A stretch of 64,000 bases of DNA, taken from Coprococcus sp. OM04-5BH. Its GTDB lineage: Bacteria > Bacillota > Clostridia > Lachnospirales > Lachnospiraceae. A program made the position numbers and the translations under genes. Position 1 is the stretch's first letter. Each line of letters begins with the position of its first letter. Below are positions 33,534 to 42,784 of this stretch, one piece after another. The notes under the pieces are model-generated. The model was not told the origin of the DNA and did not search any database. It saw only the letters and a list, made by a program, of their open reading frames with translations. Location of the stretch: assembly GCF_003482105.1 (NCBI RefSeq), contig NZ_QULM01000001.1:434001-498000 (forward strand), written 5' to 3'.

Positions 33534-34523
33534 ATGAAAGGCTTATTCGGATTTCGTAAGCTGGATATGTATATAGGAAGAGTACATAAGAGAAGGCTGT
33601 GGAGCATTATCGCGTTATTTGCATGTGCAATATATGCTGTGGCAGGAGCTGTGGGCGGAACAACCTTTAAGACCTATGCGGCAGAGCCTAAGGTCATGGT
33701 GACAGACTATAGTATAAGCGGTGACAGTGTAACTGCCAGAGAGAACTTTGAATTGAGTGTGACCATCAAGAATACAGCCACAAAGGCAGTAAGCAATATG
33801 AAGGTATCTGTATACGCTGAAAATGGTGAGTTTATACCAGAGGAGGGTGCCGGAACAGTGTATATCAAGGAGCTTAAGGCTGACAGTGAGGAGACACTGA
33901 CATTTGCCATGAAGACCATAACAGGGCTGGAGGAGAAGACCTACAAGCTTATGGTGAAGAACGAGTATGAGGACAGATACAGCCAGGCGTACACAGTTAC
34001 TGATACTCTGTATATTCCGGTGGTGCTGACTCAGAGAGTGTCAGTTACCGACATGTATGTAAGTGGCGGTGCGGTTCTTGGAGAAGCTATAGAGATTACA
34101 GGAAGCATAAACAACCAGGGCACAGGCAAGCTCTACAATGTGTCTGTTGAGATAGAGAGTGATTATGTGGAGCCGCAGACCAGCTACGTGGGGAATATTG
34201 AACCGGGTAAGAGCGGTTCCGTTGATCTGATCTCAAAGGCGGTAAGATCAACTCCCGGCAACGCAGACGGAAATATTAAGATGAAGGTGTCCTATGAGGA
34301 TCAGCAGGGCAAGGTGAAGTATGAGGAACACCAGATATCCATACAGGTACAGGAGCCGGTGTACAGCAATGTGGAGAAGATAAAGGAGGAGCAGCCTAAG
34401 GTTGACAGCAGGGTAGTGACATGTGCAGCTTTGGGAGCTGTTGTGGTTGTAATCTTTATAGTTATGGGAGTTCGGAAACGTTTGAGGAAGAGGAGGAACC
34501 ATTATGACGAAGGCATAATTTAG
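33534..34523 (+). CDS. Membrane-anchored CARDB/NEW3-like protein
   Basis: 329-aa protein with an N-terminal helix (RLWSIIALFACAIYAVAGAVGG, about residues 20-42), a long extracytoplasmic part of two beta-rich repeats (MVTDYSISGDSVTARENFELSVTIKNT and VSVTDMYVSGGAVLGEAIEITGSINNQG, CARDB-like), and a C-terminal helix (VVTCAALGAVVVVIFIVMGV) with a basic tail. Such proteins are often encoded between MacB-like ATPase and permease genes as periplasm- or surface-side adaptors. The reading frame's last codons (from about 34488) are part of an 83-bp tandem repeat, so the natural C-terminus may have been altered. GGGAGAGGAG precedes ATG 33534. Confidence 0.85.
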   Translation: MKGLFGFRKLDMYIGRVHKRRLWSIIALFACAIYAVAGAVGGTTFKTYAAEPKVMVTDYSISGDSVTARENFELSVTIKNTATKAVSNMKVSVYAENGEFIPEEGAGTVYIKELKADSEETLTFAMKTITGLEEKTYKLMVKNEYEDRYSQAYTVTDTLYIPVVLTQRVSVTDMYVSGGAVLGEAIEITGSINNQGTGKLYNVSVEIESDYVEPQTSYVGNIEPGKSGSVDLISKAVRSTPGNADGNIKMKVSYEDQQGKVKYEEHQISIQVQEPVYSNVEKIKEEQPKVDSRVVTCAALGAVVVVIFIVMGVRKRLRKRRNHYDEGII

Positions 34524-34713
34524 CATGGTTCCGACGAAATGCCGCCGAACGAATGTGAGGGGGCGATACCAAGAGGAGGAACCATTATGACGAAGGCATA
34601 ATTTAGCATGGTTCCGACGAAATGCCGCCGAACGAATGTGAGGGGGCGATACCAAGAGGAGGAACCATTATGACGAAGGCATAATTTAGCATGGTTCCGA
34701 CGAAATGCCGCCG
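34488..34713 (+). repeat. 83-bp tandem repeat, about 2.7 copies
   Basis: Units begin at 34488, 34571 and 34654 with AAGAGGAGGAACCATTATGA and are identical over the compared length; the third breaks off at about 34713. The unit contains an 8-bp outer stem (GGAACCAT/ATGGTTCC), an inner stem closed by a GAA-containing loop (TTATG...CATAA), and ends with GGGGGCGATACCA. The first copy includes the stop codon and last codons of the CARDB-like gene. It belongs to the structured repeat family also seen at 3.74, 34.72, 53.45 and 62.34 kb. Confidence 0.9.
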
Positions 34714-34716
34714 AGA

Positions 34717-34817
34717 GATTGTGCCCCTGCGTTGAAAACGCATATTTGAATGGCACAATCGACTTGCCGCCGAGTGTAAACGAGGGGGCGACACCCTTAA
34801 TGTGAGGGGGCGATACC
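34717..34817 (+). repeat. Structured repeat family, stem-loop copy
   Basis: Outer stem GATTGTGCC (34717-34725) with GGCACAATC (34752-34760), inner stem TGCGTT (34728-34733) with AACGCA (34737-34742) closed by GAA, then ATATTTGAATGG in the 3' linker. Afterwards TTGCCGCCGAG and two blocks of GAGGGGGCGAYACC (ending about 34817). The permease gene begins 36 nt further. Confidence 0.75.
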
Positions 34818-34853
34818 AATACCGGTATGATGGGGATAAGGAAGGGAGATTTC

Positions 34854-36134
34854 ATGAACTGGAAGATACATCTTTGTTTTATGAATATGAAGAGGCGTAA
34901 GGTAAGGACAGTTCTTACGGTACTTGGAGCTGCCATAGGCGTTGTATCTCTTGTATCCCTTCTTGCCATAGGAATTGGTGTCAAGAAGGAGCTGATAGGT
35001 TCAATGCTTGCCAGCGAGTCTGTCAATAAGATAACCATAACCGGTGAGAATTACGGCAGGAATAAAGAGAAAATGCTTACGGATTCCACCATAGAAAGGA
35101 TATCGGAATTCAGCAATGTGGCGGATTGCTATGGCTGTTACGAGGCATTTGTCAATATGGAGTACGGCAGGTATGTGTACTGGGGTTATGTAACAGGAAT
35201 ACCGGAGGAGAAGCTAGATGCCCTTAAGCTTAAGAGTGGGGATATTGCTGGCAGTGCCTCAGGCGTTAAGCCGGATCTGATATTCGGCGGCAATATGGCT
35301 TCAATGTTTTTTGATCAGAATACAGGAGAGACATTTGCCGATATAGAGGGAAAGAAGGCAGATGCATTTATCGGGGAGAGGTTGAAGACTGTATTAGTGG
35401 ATTCTGAGGAGAATGTGAGTGCAAGGCTTAAAGTGGCGGCAGTTACAGATGGCGGAGATTATGATGAAAGTTCTCAGCAGATATACTGTAATATCGATAC
35501 TTTAATAAGGATGTTAAAGAGGAACAGCAGCGATGGCAAGATTGCCGGACAGCCTGTGGACGCCGACGGCAATGCTTACAAGGATTTCATATACAGCAGT
35601 GCAGTGGTCACAGTTGACAGTATTGATAACGTGGACGCTGTGGTGAAGCGGCTTCAGGATATGGGCTTCCAGACACAGAACTCCAAGGAATATCTGGACA
35701 TGATAAAGAAGAATGTGAAGATGACACAGATATTGCTGGGTGTGGTTGGGATGATTGCTCTTGTGGTTGCAGTCATCGGTATAAGTAATACCATGACTAC
35801 ATCAGTATTCGACAGGGTAAATGAGATCGGTATATTGAAGGTCCTTGGCTGTGATCCTGATGAACTGAGACAGGTATTCCTTTTTGAAGCGGGGCTTTTA
35901 GGACTTCTTGGAGGAGTGGCAGGAGTGTTGGTATCCGTCTTCGTCAAGACTCTCATAAATAAGGTGGCGGTGTGGGCGTTCTCCGTATCTGCCGGTGTGG
36001 ATATTGCTGTTATGCCATGGTGGCTGTGGCTTGGTGCCATTGCCGGATCGGCAGTTCTCGGTATACTTGCCGGGTATTTTCCTGCCAGGTGGGCGTCAAG
36101 ACTTAAGCCTATTGACGCAGTGGGAAGAATTTAG
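34854..36134 (+). CDS. MacB-like ABC permease (FtsX family)
   Basis: 426-aa permease: N-terminal helix after RRKVRTVLTVLGAAIGVVSLVSLLAIG, then a large extracytoplasmic MacB_PCD-like domain (about residues 50-290, SESVNKITITGEN, YWGYVTGIPEEKL), and three C-terminal FtsX helices (ILLGVVGMIALVVAVIGISNTMTTSVFDRVNEIGILKVLGC). NEIGILKVLGC is the family's signature region. ATG 34854 follows GAAGGGAG. Exports an unknown substrate, perhaps a peptide or lipoprotein, or acts as a mechanotransmitter. Partner of the ATPase at 32818. Confidence 0.9.
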   Translation: MNWKIHLCFMNMKRRKVRTVLTVLGAAIGVVSLVSLLAIGIGVKKELIGSMLASESVNKITITGENYGRNKEKMLTDSTIERISEFSNVADCYGCYEAFVNMEYGRYVYWGYVTGIPEEKLDALKLKSGDIAGSASGVKPDLIFGGNMASMFFDQNTGETFADIEGKKADAFIGERLKTVLVDSEENVSARLKVAAVTDGGDYDESSQQIYCNIDTLIRMLKRNSSDGKIAGQPVDADGNAYKDFIYSSAVVTVDSIDNVDAVVKRLQDMGFQTQNSKEYLDMIKKNVKMTQILLGVVGMIALVVAVIGISNTMTTSVFDRVNEIGILKVLGCDPDELRQVFLFEAGLLGLLGGVAGVLVSVFVKTLINKVAVWAFSVSAGVDIAVMPWWLWLGAIAGSAVLGILAGYFPARWASRLKPIDAVGRI

Positions 36135-36175
36135 AAAAAATTTACAAAAAGAAATATGCAATTTGTCGGAGAAAA

Positions 36176-36204
36176 TTGACGAAAAAAATGTTTTGAAGTA
36201 TACT
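36176..36204 (+). promoter_or_regulatory. Strong promoter before the giant prepilin gene
   Basis: TTGACG (36176-36181), 17-nt spacer, TATACT (36199-36204), giving a start near 36211 and a 60-nt leader. It follows the permease stop by 42 nt with no terminator in between. Confidence 0.8.
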
Positions 36205-36274
36205 TGTCATAATTGTAAGAACATGGATAAGTGCGCCTTTTTCCAGGAAAACAATACATTATCATGGTGATGAT

Positions 36275-39200
36275 ATGGCAGGTAAAAGCAATATAAAAAA
36301 GGAAAAACAGCATAAAAAAACCAAAGATAACAGGGGTTTCACTCTTGTGGAGCTCATAGTTACCCTCGTGGTGCTCATGATACTTCTTTCAGTGTCTGTT
36401 GTAGGAATAATGGCATGGACAGAATGGACAGAGTTTAAGAAGCAGAATGAGTATGCCCAGACCATATTCGTGAATGCACAAAATCAGATGACGGAATACA
36501 GTGTGGGAGGAAAGCTTCCGGTCATAAAGGATGCTTTAAGCAGCAGCGACGGAAGTCTCAGCACAGAGCTTACGGCAGATAAGCTGAGATCCATGAAGGA
36601 TGAAGAGGGCAGTAACTACAATCCCGATACAATCTGGAAGACAGTGGCAACAGACGGTGAGGAATACAAAGGCACCATCTGTTATTTGTCGTGCAATAAA
36701 GGGGATTATAAGATATACATGGCAGATAAGGACAAAGCTGCCATTGACAGAAGACTTCCTGAGCACACACAGCTCCTCTTTGAAATGCTTGAGAATTATG
36801 TATATGATACTTCTATATTGAATGCGGCTATAAGTGTGGAATTTTCTGTTGATGACGGACAGATATTTGCAGTTTCATACAGCAACAGGAATAATAAGTT
36901 TACTTATGACATCAGCGACTCTGGAGGCGCCGTAAGCATATGCGACAGGACACAGAAGGCGAGAAAGGAAAGGATGATCGGCTTCTATGGTGTGGATACC
37001 ATGTCAAAGGCTGCAAATGGCAGAGGGGAGAAGCCGTCTATAACAGATCTGAAACTCAATAACGGGGAGACCCTCAATCTTTCATTTAAACTAAAAAAAT
37101 CGGATACAGCCATTCAGAGACTGAATTATGACGTGGGTCTTTATGACGCAGAAAGCGGCAGGAAGCGGTTGGCATTTGTCCTTGATGGCTCCAAATTAAA
37201 GAATCATGAACATGCTGATGTGGTATCATGCAAAATAGCAAAGTATGATGAGGATGGAAATGAGACATTACTAGGAACCTTCGACATTCTTGCATGGGTG
37301 AACAGTGACAGGACTGTGAACATAGTCCTTGATGGGGCAGATATACAGGCTACGACTCTGCTTTATAAGAAAGATATGGCGAAGCTCGGCACAGTGTCTG
37401 CAGGTGATACGGAATTTGCAGGAACAATGAGCTTTATGAGGTTCGGTCTGGATGCTGACAGCATATATTGTACCGTCCGGGGTTCGGGAGCAGGCTATAA
37501 GACCACAGCCATAAGACAGAGCAACACAGAATGTCCGATGTTTGCTGCTGTTACAAGGGATGAAGAAAGCGGAGATACCGCCATAGATGTAAGCAACGGC
37601 AGGCATCTCTATAACATAAGATATATAGAGGATTACAGAGATCTTGAGTACACAGGTGCCTATACATTCAATATTAAGAAGGATATTGACTGGGAGGCAT
37701 TTGCTGCGGCAGGATATCTGAAGAATTCCGGAGGCTCCGGAGAGGTGGCGGACAGTGAATTCCCATCCTTCAGAAATCTCTTTACTGATGATGTGATAGA
37801 TGGAAATGACCATGTGATAACAGGTCTTACCATCAAAGAAAGCTCCAATGCTTTATACGGAATATACGAGGGACAGGATGTTAAGCCTGCAGGATTATTT
37901 GTGACCAATAACGGCACGATAGAAAGCCTTAAGCTTGATAAGATAAAGGTTGAAGGAACTGACAGCGTAGGTGCCTTCTGCGGTATAAACGCAGGAACTC
38001 TTAAGAAGCTTGAGACGGTTAATACAGATGATGAGAGTCTCATATCCGGTGAGACTAATGTGGCAGGTATAACCGGAAGCCAGAGAACAAAGGCGGGAGA
38101 AGACCGGGACCATATAGTGGTCATAAAGGATCTCACAAACAGGGCATCCGTCCGTGGAAAGACTTATGTGGGCGGTATCGTGGGACAGATATTCCTTGAG
38201 AAGGATGATTACAGCAGAACGGTTATTAAGTACTGCAGAAATTATGGTGCAGTATATTCAGATACAAATGTGAGAAATGTAAGCAGACCTTACGATGCTT
38301 CATACATAGGCGGTATAACGGGATGTGCATATAATGAGACTGAGACACCGGATAATCTTATCATCTACAACTGCATAAGCTCACCACAATACAAAGATAT
38401 CACCACTGCCGGATTTGCCGCAGGGACAGGTATTAAGGGTAAGCTGTACGGCTGTTATGTGGGTGGCATCGTGGGATACAATTATTACGGTGCTGTTGTG
38501 GGCTGTAGTACCGAGGCTGAGGAGGATAAGCCGGGCTTTGTATTTGGATACAAATATGTAGGCGGTATCATTGGTCTGAACCATGGTGTGGCAGGCGGTG
38601 CAGGTGAAAACGGCACAGATGCGGATATAAAGATTAATCTGCCGCATGATGACGAGGATGCAGATGAATTTATTGTGAGATCAGGTGTAAATGAGGCGAA
38701 TGTAGCAGGCTATAGTTATGTGGGCGGTATCGCAGGCAGTAACTCAGAAACAAAGAGCGGAAGTACAACTATAGAGAATGGATTAAGAGTGCCGATCTCA
38801 GCGGTGGATCTTAATAATAAGCTGTCGAGATGGACTAACAGCGGTATTGTAATGGCGTCTGACGGATATACAGGTGGCATAGCAGGATTTAATACAGGCT
38901 GGATATTCGGCTGCGGTCTCCATATGGATGAGACTGAGCAGATAAAGGAAAATGATGTCCTGACAGATATCCATCATGTGGGTGGTATAGCGGGATATAA
39001 CAATGGCGTAATTGGAAACACTGACAGGACAGTGAATACCTCAGGCAGTAACAGCAGCAGAAAGACAGGTACAGGTGCAGCCCATGGTGTGATCACAGTG
39101 ACGGCTTATGTGACCGGCGGCAGTTATGTGGGCGGTATCACAGGCTTTAACGATAAAGATGCCATAATAGAGGACTATGCCCTTGATGGCGGCTATGTGT

Positions 39201-42031
39201 ATGCAGCAGGAGATTTCGCCGGTGGATATGTGGGACTTAATCTTTCCACGGAGTTTATTACCACAGGAAATGACGGAACTGTATCGGGAACCTGGAAGGT
39301 TACGGATGGAGACATCACCGGACGATATTTTGTCGGTGCCATTATGGGAGGCAATATATTAAGTGCAGATACGGATATCAGTACAGCTATAAATTATGGC
39401 AATATGTCAGGGAATGTGGTGGCTGATGCATTTGCCGGGGGCATTGCAGGATACATACTTATTACAGACGGTACATATGGCAACTCTCTTGGCATAAGGG
39501 AGAACATGAGTGAGACAGAGAAGACAGAAACTGTCCAGTGGAAGGTAGAGAGTGCCGTGGATGCAGATGATCTTGCGGCTACCGTAAGAAAGCTTGACAC
39601 CGTTTCATATCCGGGGGCAGCAGAATTTACCGTAAGTGGAGTTTCAGGTACTACAGTAACAGCCTCAGAGGGATTGAAGCTTAAGGGTGGTGTATATCTC
39701 GGCGGTGTGCTGGGATATGTCACAGCAAACACAGAGATACATATTGCAAATGTAACCAATAGGGCGTCTGTGGAAGCGGAAGCCGCAGTTGTGAACAACA
39801 GCGAACAGACAGTAAAGGGAACAGTGAGAAAGGATAAGGATGGCAGGGAATATACTTATTCCTACGCCGGGGGCATCATAGGAAAGGTAAGCAGGAATGT
39901 GACTCTTGAAGCCTGCAGTAATGCAGATGATGTGGAGATCCTTTCAAAGGGAACCTATACAGGTGGACTTGCTGAGATAAATGAAGGCGGGATACTTAAC
40001 TGTACAGTTCCTTCTGTAGATGGAGGAGCGTCAAGCTACATAGGCGGTATATGTGGTCTCAATAAGGCTTCGGGAACCATAAAGGGTACAATTGTGTCAG
40101 ATGCAACTATTAAGGGAACATCCTATGTAGGTGGTATCGTATCGGAGAACTTCGGCAGCCTGGAATTTGATAAGAATGTAGGCAGCATTACTGTTGAAGC
40201 TTCAGGGGATCTTGTTGGAGGCATAGCCGGATACAATGCAGGAAGTATCAAAAACACCGCAAGCTCAGGTAATGTTGAGATAAAGGGAACTATAAAGGGA
40301 AGAAAGAATGTAGGCGGAGTTACAGGCTATATGGAGCTTACCGGTGGTATAAGCGGATTTACCAATTCGGCGGAAATCACGGCGGAAAACACTAATGCCG
40401 GCGGAATAACAGGTACATATAACAATAACAAAACCTCAACATCTGCCATATCAGATTGTATCAACAACGGGCAGATCACCTCTGCCGGTGCAGCTGCCGG
40501 AATTGTGGCGGTTGTAAGCGATAAGCTGATAGCTTTAAAAAATTCAATCAACTTCGGTTATGTGAAGGGCAGTGTCAGCGGCGGTATGGTTGCTCTGTGT
40601 GACAGTGCAGTGTCAGGCTCCATGGACTTTGAGGGCTGTATAAATCATGGAAGGATATACGGCAGCAGCTATTCAGGAGGTATGATAGCTTCCTATAAGG
40701 ATTGCTCCTCTAATATAGAGACAAATATAAATGACTGTGTGAACACAGGTATAGTAAACGGAGCGGGAATAATAGATAATGCTTATGGAAAGGTATATGT
40801 AGAGCTGTGCAGAAACTATGGTGTGTCCTGTAAGGCAGGAATTGCAGGGAAAGAAGTTACAGGTATCAGGTCATGCTTTGACGCCGGCAGCTCGGGAGTG
40901 CCTACGGGTAAGGCGTCTTCTTACTCAGGCAACAACTTTTTTGTGACCGCATTGGATACCTCGGCAGTTGAGACTAACGGAGCAAGGCTTCTCCGTGTGG
41001 AGCAGTTTTATGATTCTGCCTCAGCCCGGAGATACAATTTATATAACGGAACAAATAAAACCAATATGGTGAATCTTAAGTTTAACGCCATATCAGATGA
41101 ATTCAGGTGGTATGACAGCAAAACAGATATACCTAAGGCGATACTTAATACCAGGTCTGCTACTATGAATGAGTACCGTATGAACACCTACCTGGAATGG
41201 GATAAGGGTATAGTAACTTATCTGAGATCGGAGCCGGAGGATATGACACTTCCTGCACCGGAGGTAACACTTCGTATGATAGAAGGTGGATATCTGGTGG
41301 CTGTACTTGAGAATGCTTATGACTATGCCGATATAGAAAGCTGTAGTATAAATGTGAAGCTTGGTACAGGTGAGGAACTTATAATAGATGGCAAGACGGG
41401 GTACAGTACAGCTCTTGTGAAGTGCGGCACCACAGGAAATGTCACCATAAGTTCATATGCCTATGCCGACGGATACTCACAGTCTGATACAGTTACCAGG
41501 GAAGCTCTGCTTGTGGCAGCAGGTGATATGGACAAGGTATTTACATCAGAGAATATAGGCTTTGAAGGAGGTAATAAGGACTTCTGCTACAAAGTCAGAA
41601 ATACAAATAACAGTGACAGCGGAATGTATGTGACTTCAATTCTGTCAGTTTATGACGAGGAGCTTGGATTTGAGGTTGGATACAGTGCTGGTGCTGTAGG
41701 GATTGCAGGACATAGTGCCGCATATTCCTACATAAGAAATCTTTCTGAAGATATAGACGAAGATGCCGGTATTACAATAGCCTCATATCTTTCATCAGGT
41801 GCTGGAGGCTATACCTCTTATGAGTATGTGGTTGCAGATGAGCTGACGGCAGATGAGGTGAAGCGGCTTAAGGATGCCAACTGTTACAGAGCTGTGGGCG
41901 GAAACATAAAGAAGCAGACCAGGGAAGTGTATTCGGCAGCTTCCGAAAGTATGGTTCCGGGATACATGGTTATTGTAAATGATGATGGAACATATAGGGT
42001 TGTATATAATGTCTGGAGGGCCGGCTCATGA
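36275..42031 (+). CDS. Giant prepilin-like GLUG-repeat surface protein
   Basis: 1918-aa protein. A class III (type IV prepilin) signal lies near the N-terminus: basic leader, cleavage site after G21 before F22-TLVELIV with Glu at mature position +5, and a hydrophobic helix to about residue 48. After a head domain (about 50-500) come about 20 repeats of GLUG type, each near V/I-G-G-I-x-G-Y/F-N (VGGIVGYNYYGAVVG, VGGIAGYNNGVIG, VGGIAGYNAGSI, AGGITGTYNNNKT), spaced 40-90 residues up to about 1500, which suggests a beta-helical stalk. A C-terminal domain follows (about 1540-1918). Ordinary type IV pilins have 130-250 aa, so this is an unusually large pilin-like adhesin. The stop overlaps the next gene's start (ATGA). 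No strong ribosome site; GGTGAT precedes the ATG. Confidence 0.9.
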   Translation: MAGKSNIKKEKQHKKTKDNRGFTLVELIVTLVVLMILLSVSVVGIMAWTEWTEFKKQNEYAQTIFVNAQNQMTEYSVGGKLPVIKDALSSSDGSLSTELTADKLRSMKDEEGSNYNPDTIWKTVATDGEEYKGTICYLSCNKGDYKIYMADKDKAAIDRRLPEHTQLLFEMLENYVYDTSILNAAISVEFSVDDGQIFAVSYSNRNNKFTYDISDSGGAVSICDRTQKARKERMIGFYGVDTMSKAANGRGEKPSITDLKLNNGETLNLSFKLKKSDTAIQRLNYDVGLYDAESGRKRLAFVLDGSKLKNHEHADVVSCKIAKYDEDGNETLLGTFDILAWVNSDRTVNIVLDGADIQATTLLYKKDMAKLGTVSAGDTEFAGTMSFMRFGLDADSIYCTVRGSGAGYKTTAIRQSNTECPMFAAVTRDEESGDTAIDVSNGRHLYNIRYIEDYRDLEYTGAYTFNIKKDIDWEAFAAAGYLKNSGGSGEVADSEFPSFRNLFTDDVIDGNDHVITGLTIKESSNALYGIYEGQDVKPAGLFVTNNGTIESLKLDKIKVEGTDSVGAFCGINAGTLKKLETVNTDDESLISGETNVAGITGSQRTKAGEDRDHIVVIKDLTNRASVRGKTYVGGIVGQIFLEKDDYSRTVIKYCRNYGAVYSDTNVRNVSRPYDASYIGGITGCAYNETETPDNLIIYNCISSPQYKDITTAGFAAGTGIKGKLYGCYVGGIVGYNYYGAVVGCSTEAEEDKPGFVFGYKYVGGIIGLNHGVAGGAGENGTDADIKINLPHDDEDADEFIVRSGVNEANVAGYSYVGGIAGSNSETKSGSTTIENGLRVPISAVDLNNKLSRWTNSGIVMASDGYTGGIAGFNTGWIFGCGLHMDETEQIKENDVLTDIHHVGGIAGYNNGVIGNTDRTVNTSGSNSSRKTGTGAAHGVITVTAYVTGGSYVGGITGFNDKDAIIEDYALDGGYVYAAGDFAGGYVGLNLSTEFITTGNDGTVSGTWKVTDGDITGRYFVGAIMGGNILSADTDISTAINYGNMSGNVVADAFAGGIAGYILITDGTYGNSLGIRENMSETEKTETVQWKVESAVDADDLAATVRKLDTVSYPGAAEFTVSGVSGTTVTASEGLKLKGGVYLGGVLGYVTANTEIHIANVTNRASVEAEAAVVNNSEQTVKGTVRKDKDGREYTYSYAGGIIGKVSRNVTLEACSNADDVEILSKGTYTGGLAEINEGGILNCTVPSVDGGASSYIGGICGLNKASGTIKGTIVSDATIKGTSYVGGIVSENFGSLEFDKNVGSITVEASGDLVGGIAGYNAGSIKNTASSGNVEIKGTIKGRKNVGGVTGYMELTGGISGFTNSAEITAENTNAGGITGTYNNNKTSTSAISDCINNGQITSAGAAAGIVAVVSDKLIALKNSINFGYVKGSVSGGMVALCDSAVSGSMDFEGCINHGRIYGSSYSGGMIASYKDCSSNIETNINDCVNTGIVNGAGIIDNAYGKVYVELCRNYGVSCKAGIAGKEVTGIRSCFDAGSSGVPTGKASSYSGNNFFVTALDTSAVETNGARLLRVEQFYDSASARRYNLYNGTNKTNMVNLKFNAISDEFRWYDSKTDIPKAILNTRSATMNEYRMNTYLEWDKGIVTYLRSEPEDMTLPAPEVTLRMIEGGYLVAVLENAYDYADIESCSINVKLGTGEELIIDGKTGYSTALVKCGTTGNVTISSYAYADGYSQSDTVTREALLVAAGDMDKVFTSENIGFEGGNKDFCYKVRNTNNSDSGMYVTSILSVYDEELGFEVGYSAGAVGIAGHSAAYSYIRNLSEDIDEDAGITIASYLSSGAGGYTSYEYVVADELTADEVKRLKDANCYRAVGGNIKKQTREVYSAASESMVPGYMVIVNDDGTYRVVYNVWRAGS

Positions 42032-42735
42032 GATTAAAGAAGGACAATAAGGGCGCAGCCATGATAGTTGCACTGGTGGTGATGACGGTGCTTATGGTGT
42101 TCTGTCTCTCGCTGCTTCTGGTGGTGTATTCACTATATACCTCCACCTTGAAGAAAAATTCGGCACTCCAATGTAAGGAGGCCTGTAAGACCATGAGCTT
42201 TGAGCTTCAATCGGAGCTTACGGAGCCGGAATATGCGGATTATGAAAGTCAGCGTGCTGCCAAAGAAGGTGTAACAGATACAGGTGGGGATTCCCTCTGG
42301 TTCTACATACGTTACAACATATGGCAGGACTCGTGGCCTTACTACAGCAGTACCGAGAAGGGGCATGGAAAGGATAAGGCTTACAGATATTTCACCATTG
42401 CCCCGTCGGAGGATGTGGCAGGAATGGTTGAGGACATAAAGGTGTGCATTTACTGGGAGAAAGGTGATGGAGATCCTGATGTCTCCGGACAGGAGAATGA
42501 TGGTATTAATATCCCGGGTCAGAGGATAGACACTATTCTTCATGTTATAGTTACCTGCAGCAAGAACAAACAGTCCTATTCCATAGAGACGGAGTATGCT
42601 CTTATGGCAGGAGAATATGCAGACATTACAGACAAAACAGAAGAGGACATCATGTTAAATAATGGAGTAAATCCCTACAATAACAGCATATATAAATTCG
42701 AAAAGTGGCAGTGGGTATTTTCCGAAAGAGAATAA
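42028..42735 (+). CDS. Pilus accessory protein, PilX-like
   Basis: 235-aa protein. N-terminus KKDNKGAAMIVALVVMTVLMVFCLSLLLVVYSLYTS is an anchor helix preceded by a basic segment; it lacks the Glu+5 of true pilins and resembles the PilX/PulK-type N-termini (MIVALVVMTVL). The soluble part has aromatic and acidic segments (SLWFYIRYNIWQDSWPYYSS). Its ATG shares ATGA with the stop of the giant pilin gene, so they are translationally coupled. Role as a minor pilus component is inferred from locus and topology. Confidence 0.8.
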   Translation: MRLKKDNKGAAMIVALVVMTVLMVFCLSLLLVVYSLYTSTLKKNSALQCKEACKTMSFELQSELTEPEYADYESQRAAKEGVTDTGGDSLWFYIRYNIWQDSWPYYSSTEKGHGKDKAYRYFTIAPSEDVAGMVEDIKVCIYWEKGDGDPDVSGQENDGINIPGQRIDTILHVIVTCSKNKQSYSIETEYALMAGEYADITDKTEEDIMLNNGVNPYNNSIYKFEKWQWVFSERE

Positions 42736-42784
42736 GAGCTGCCGGGGAAATTTAATATAAGACATATTAAGGTATACAGGAAGC

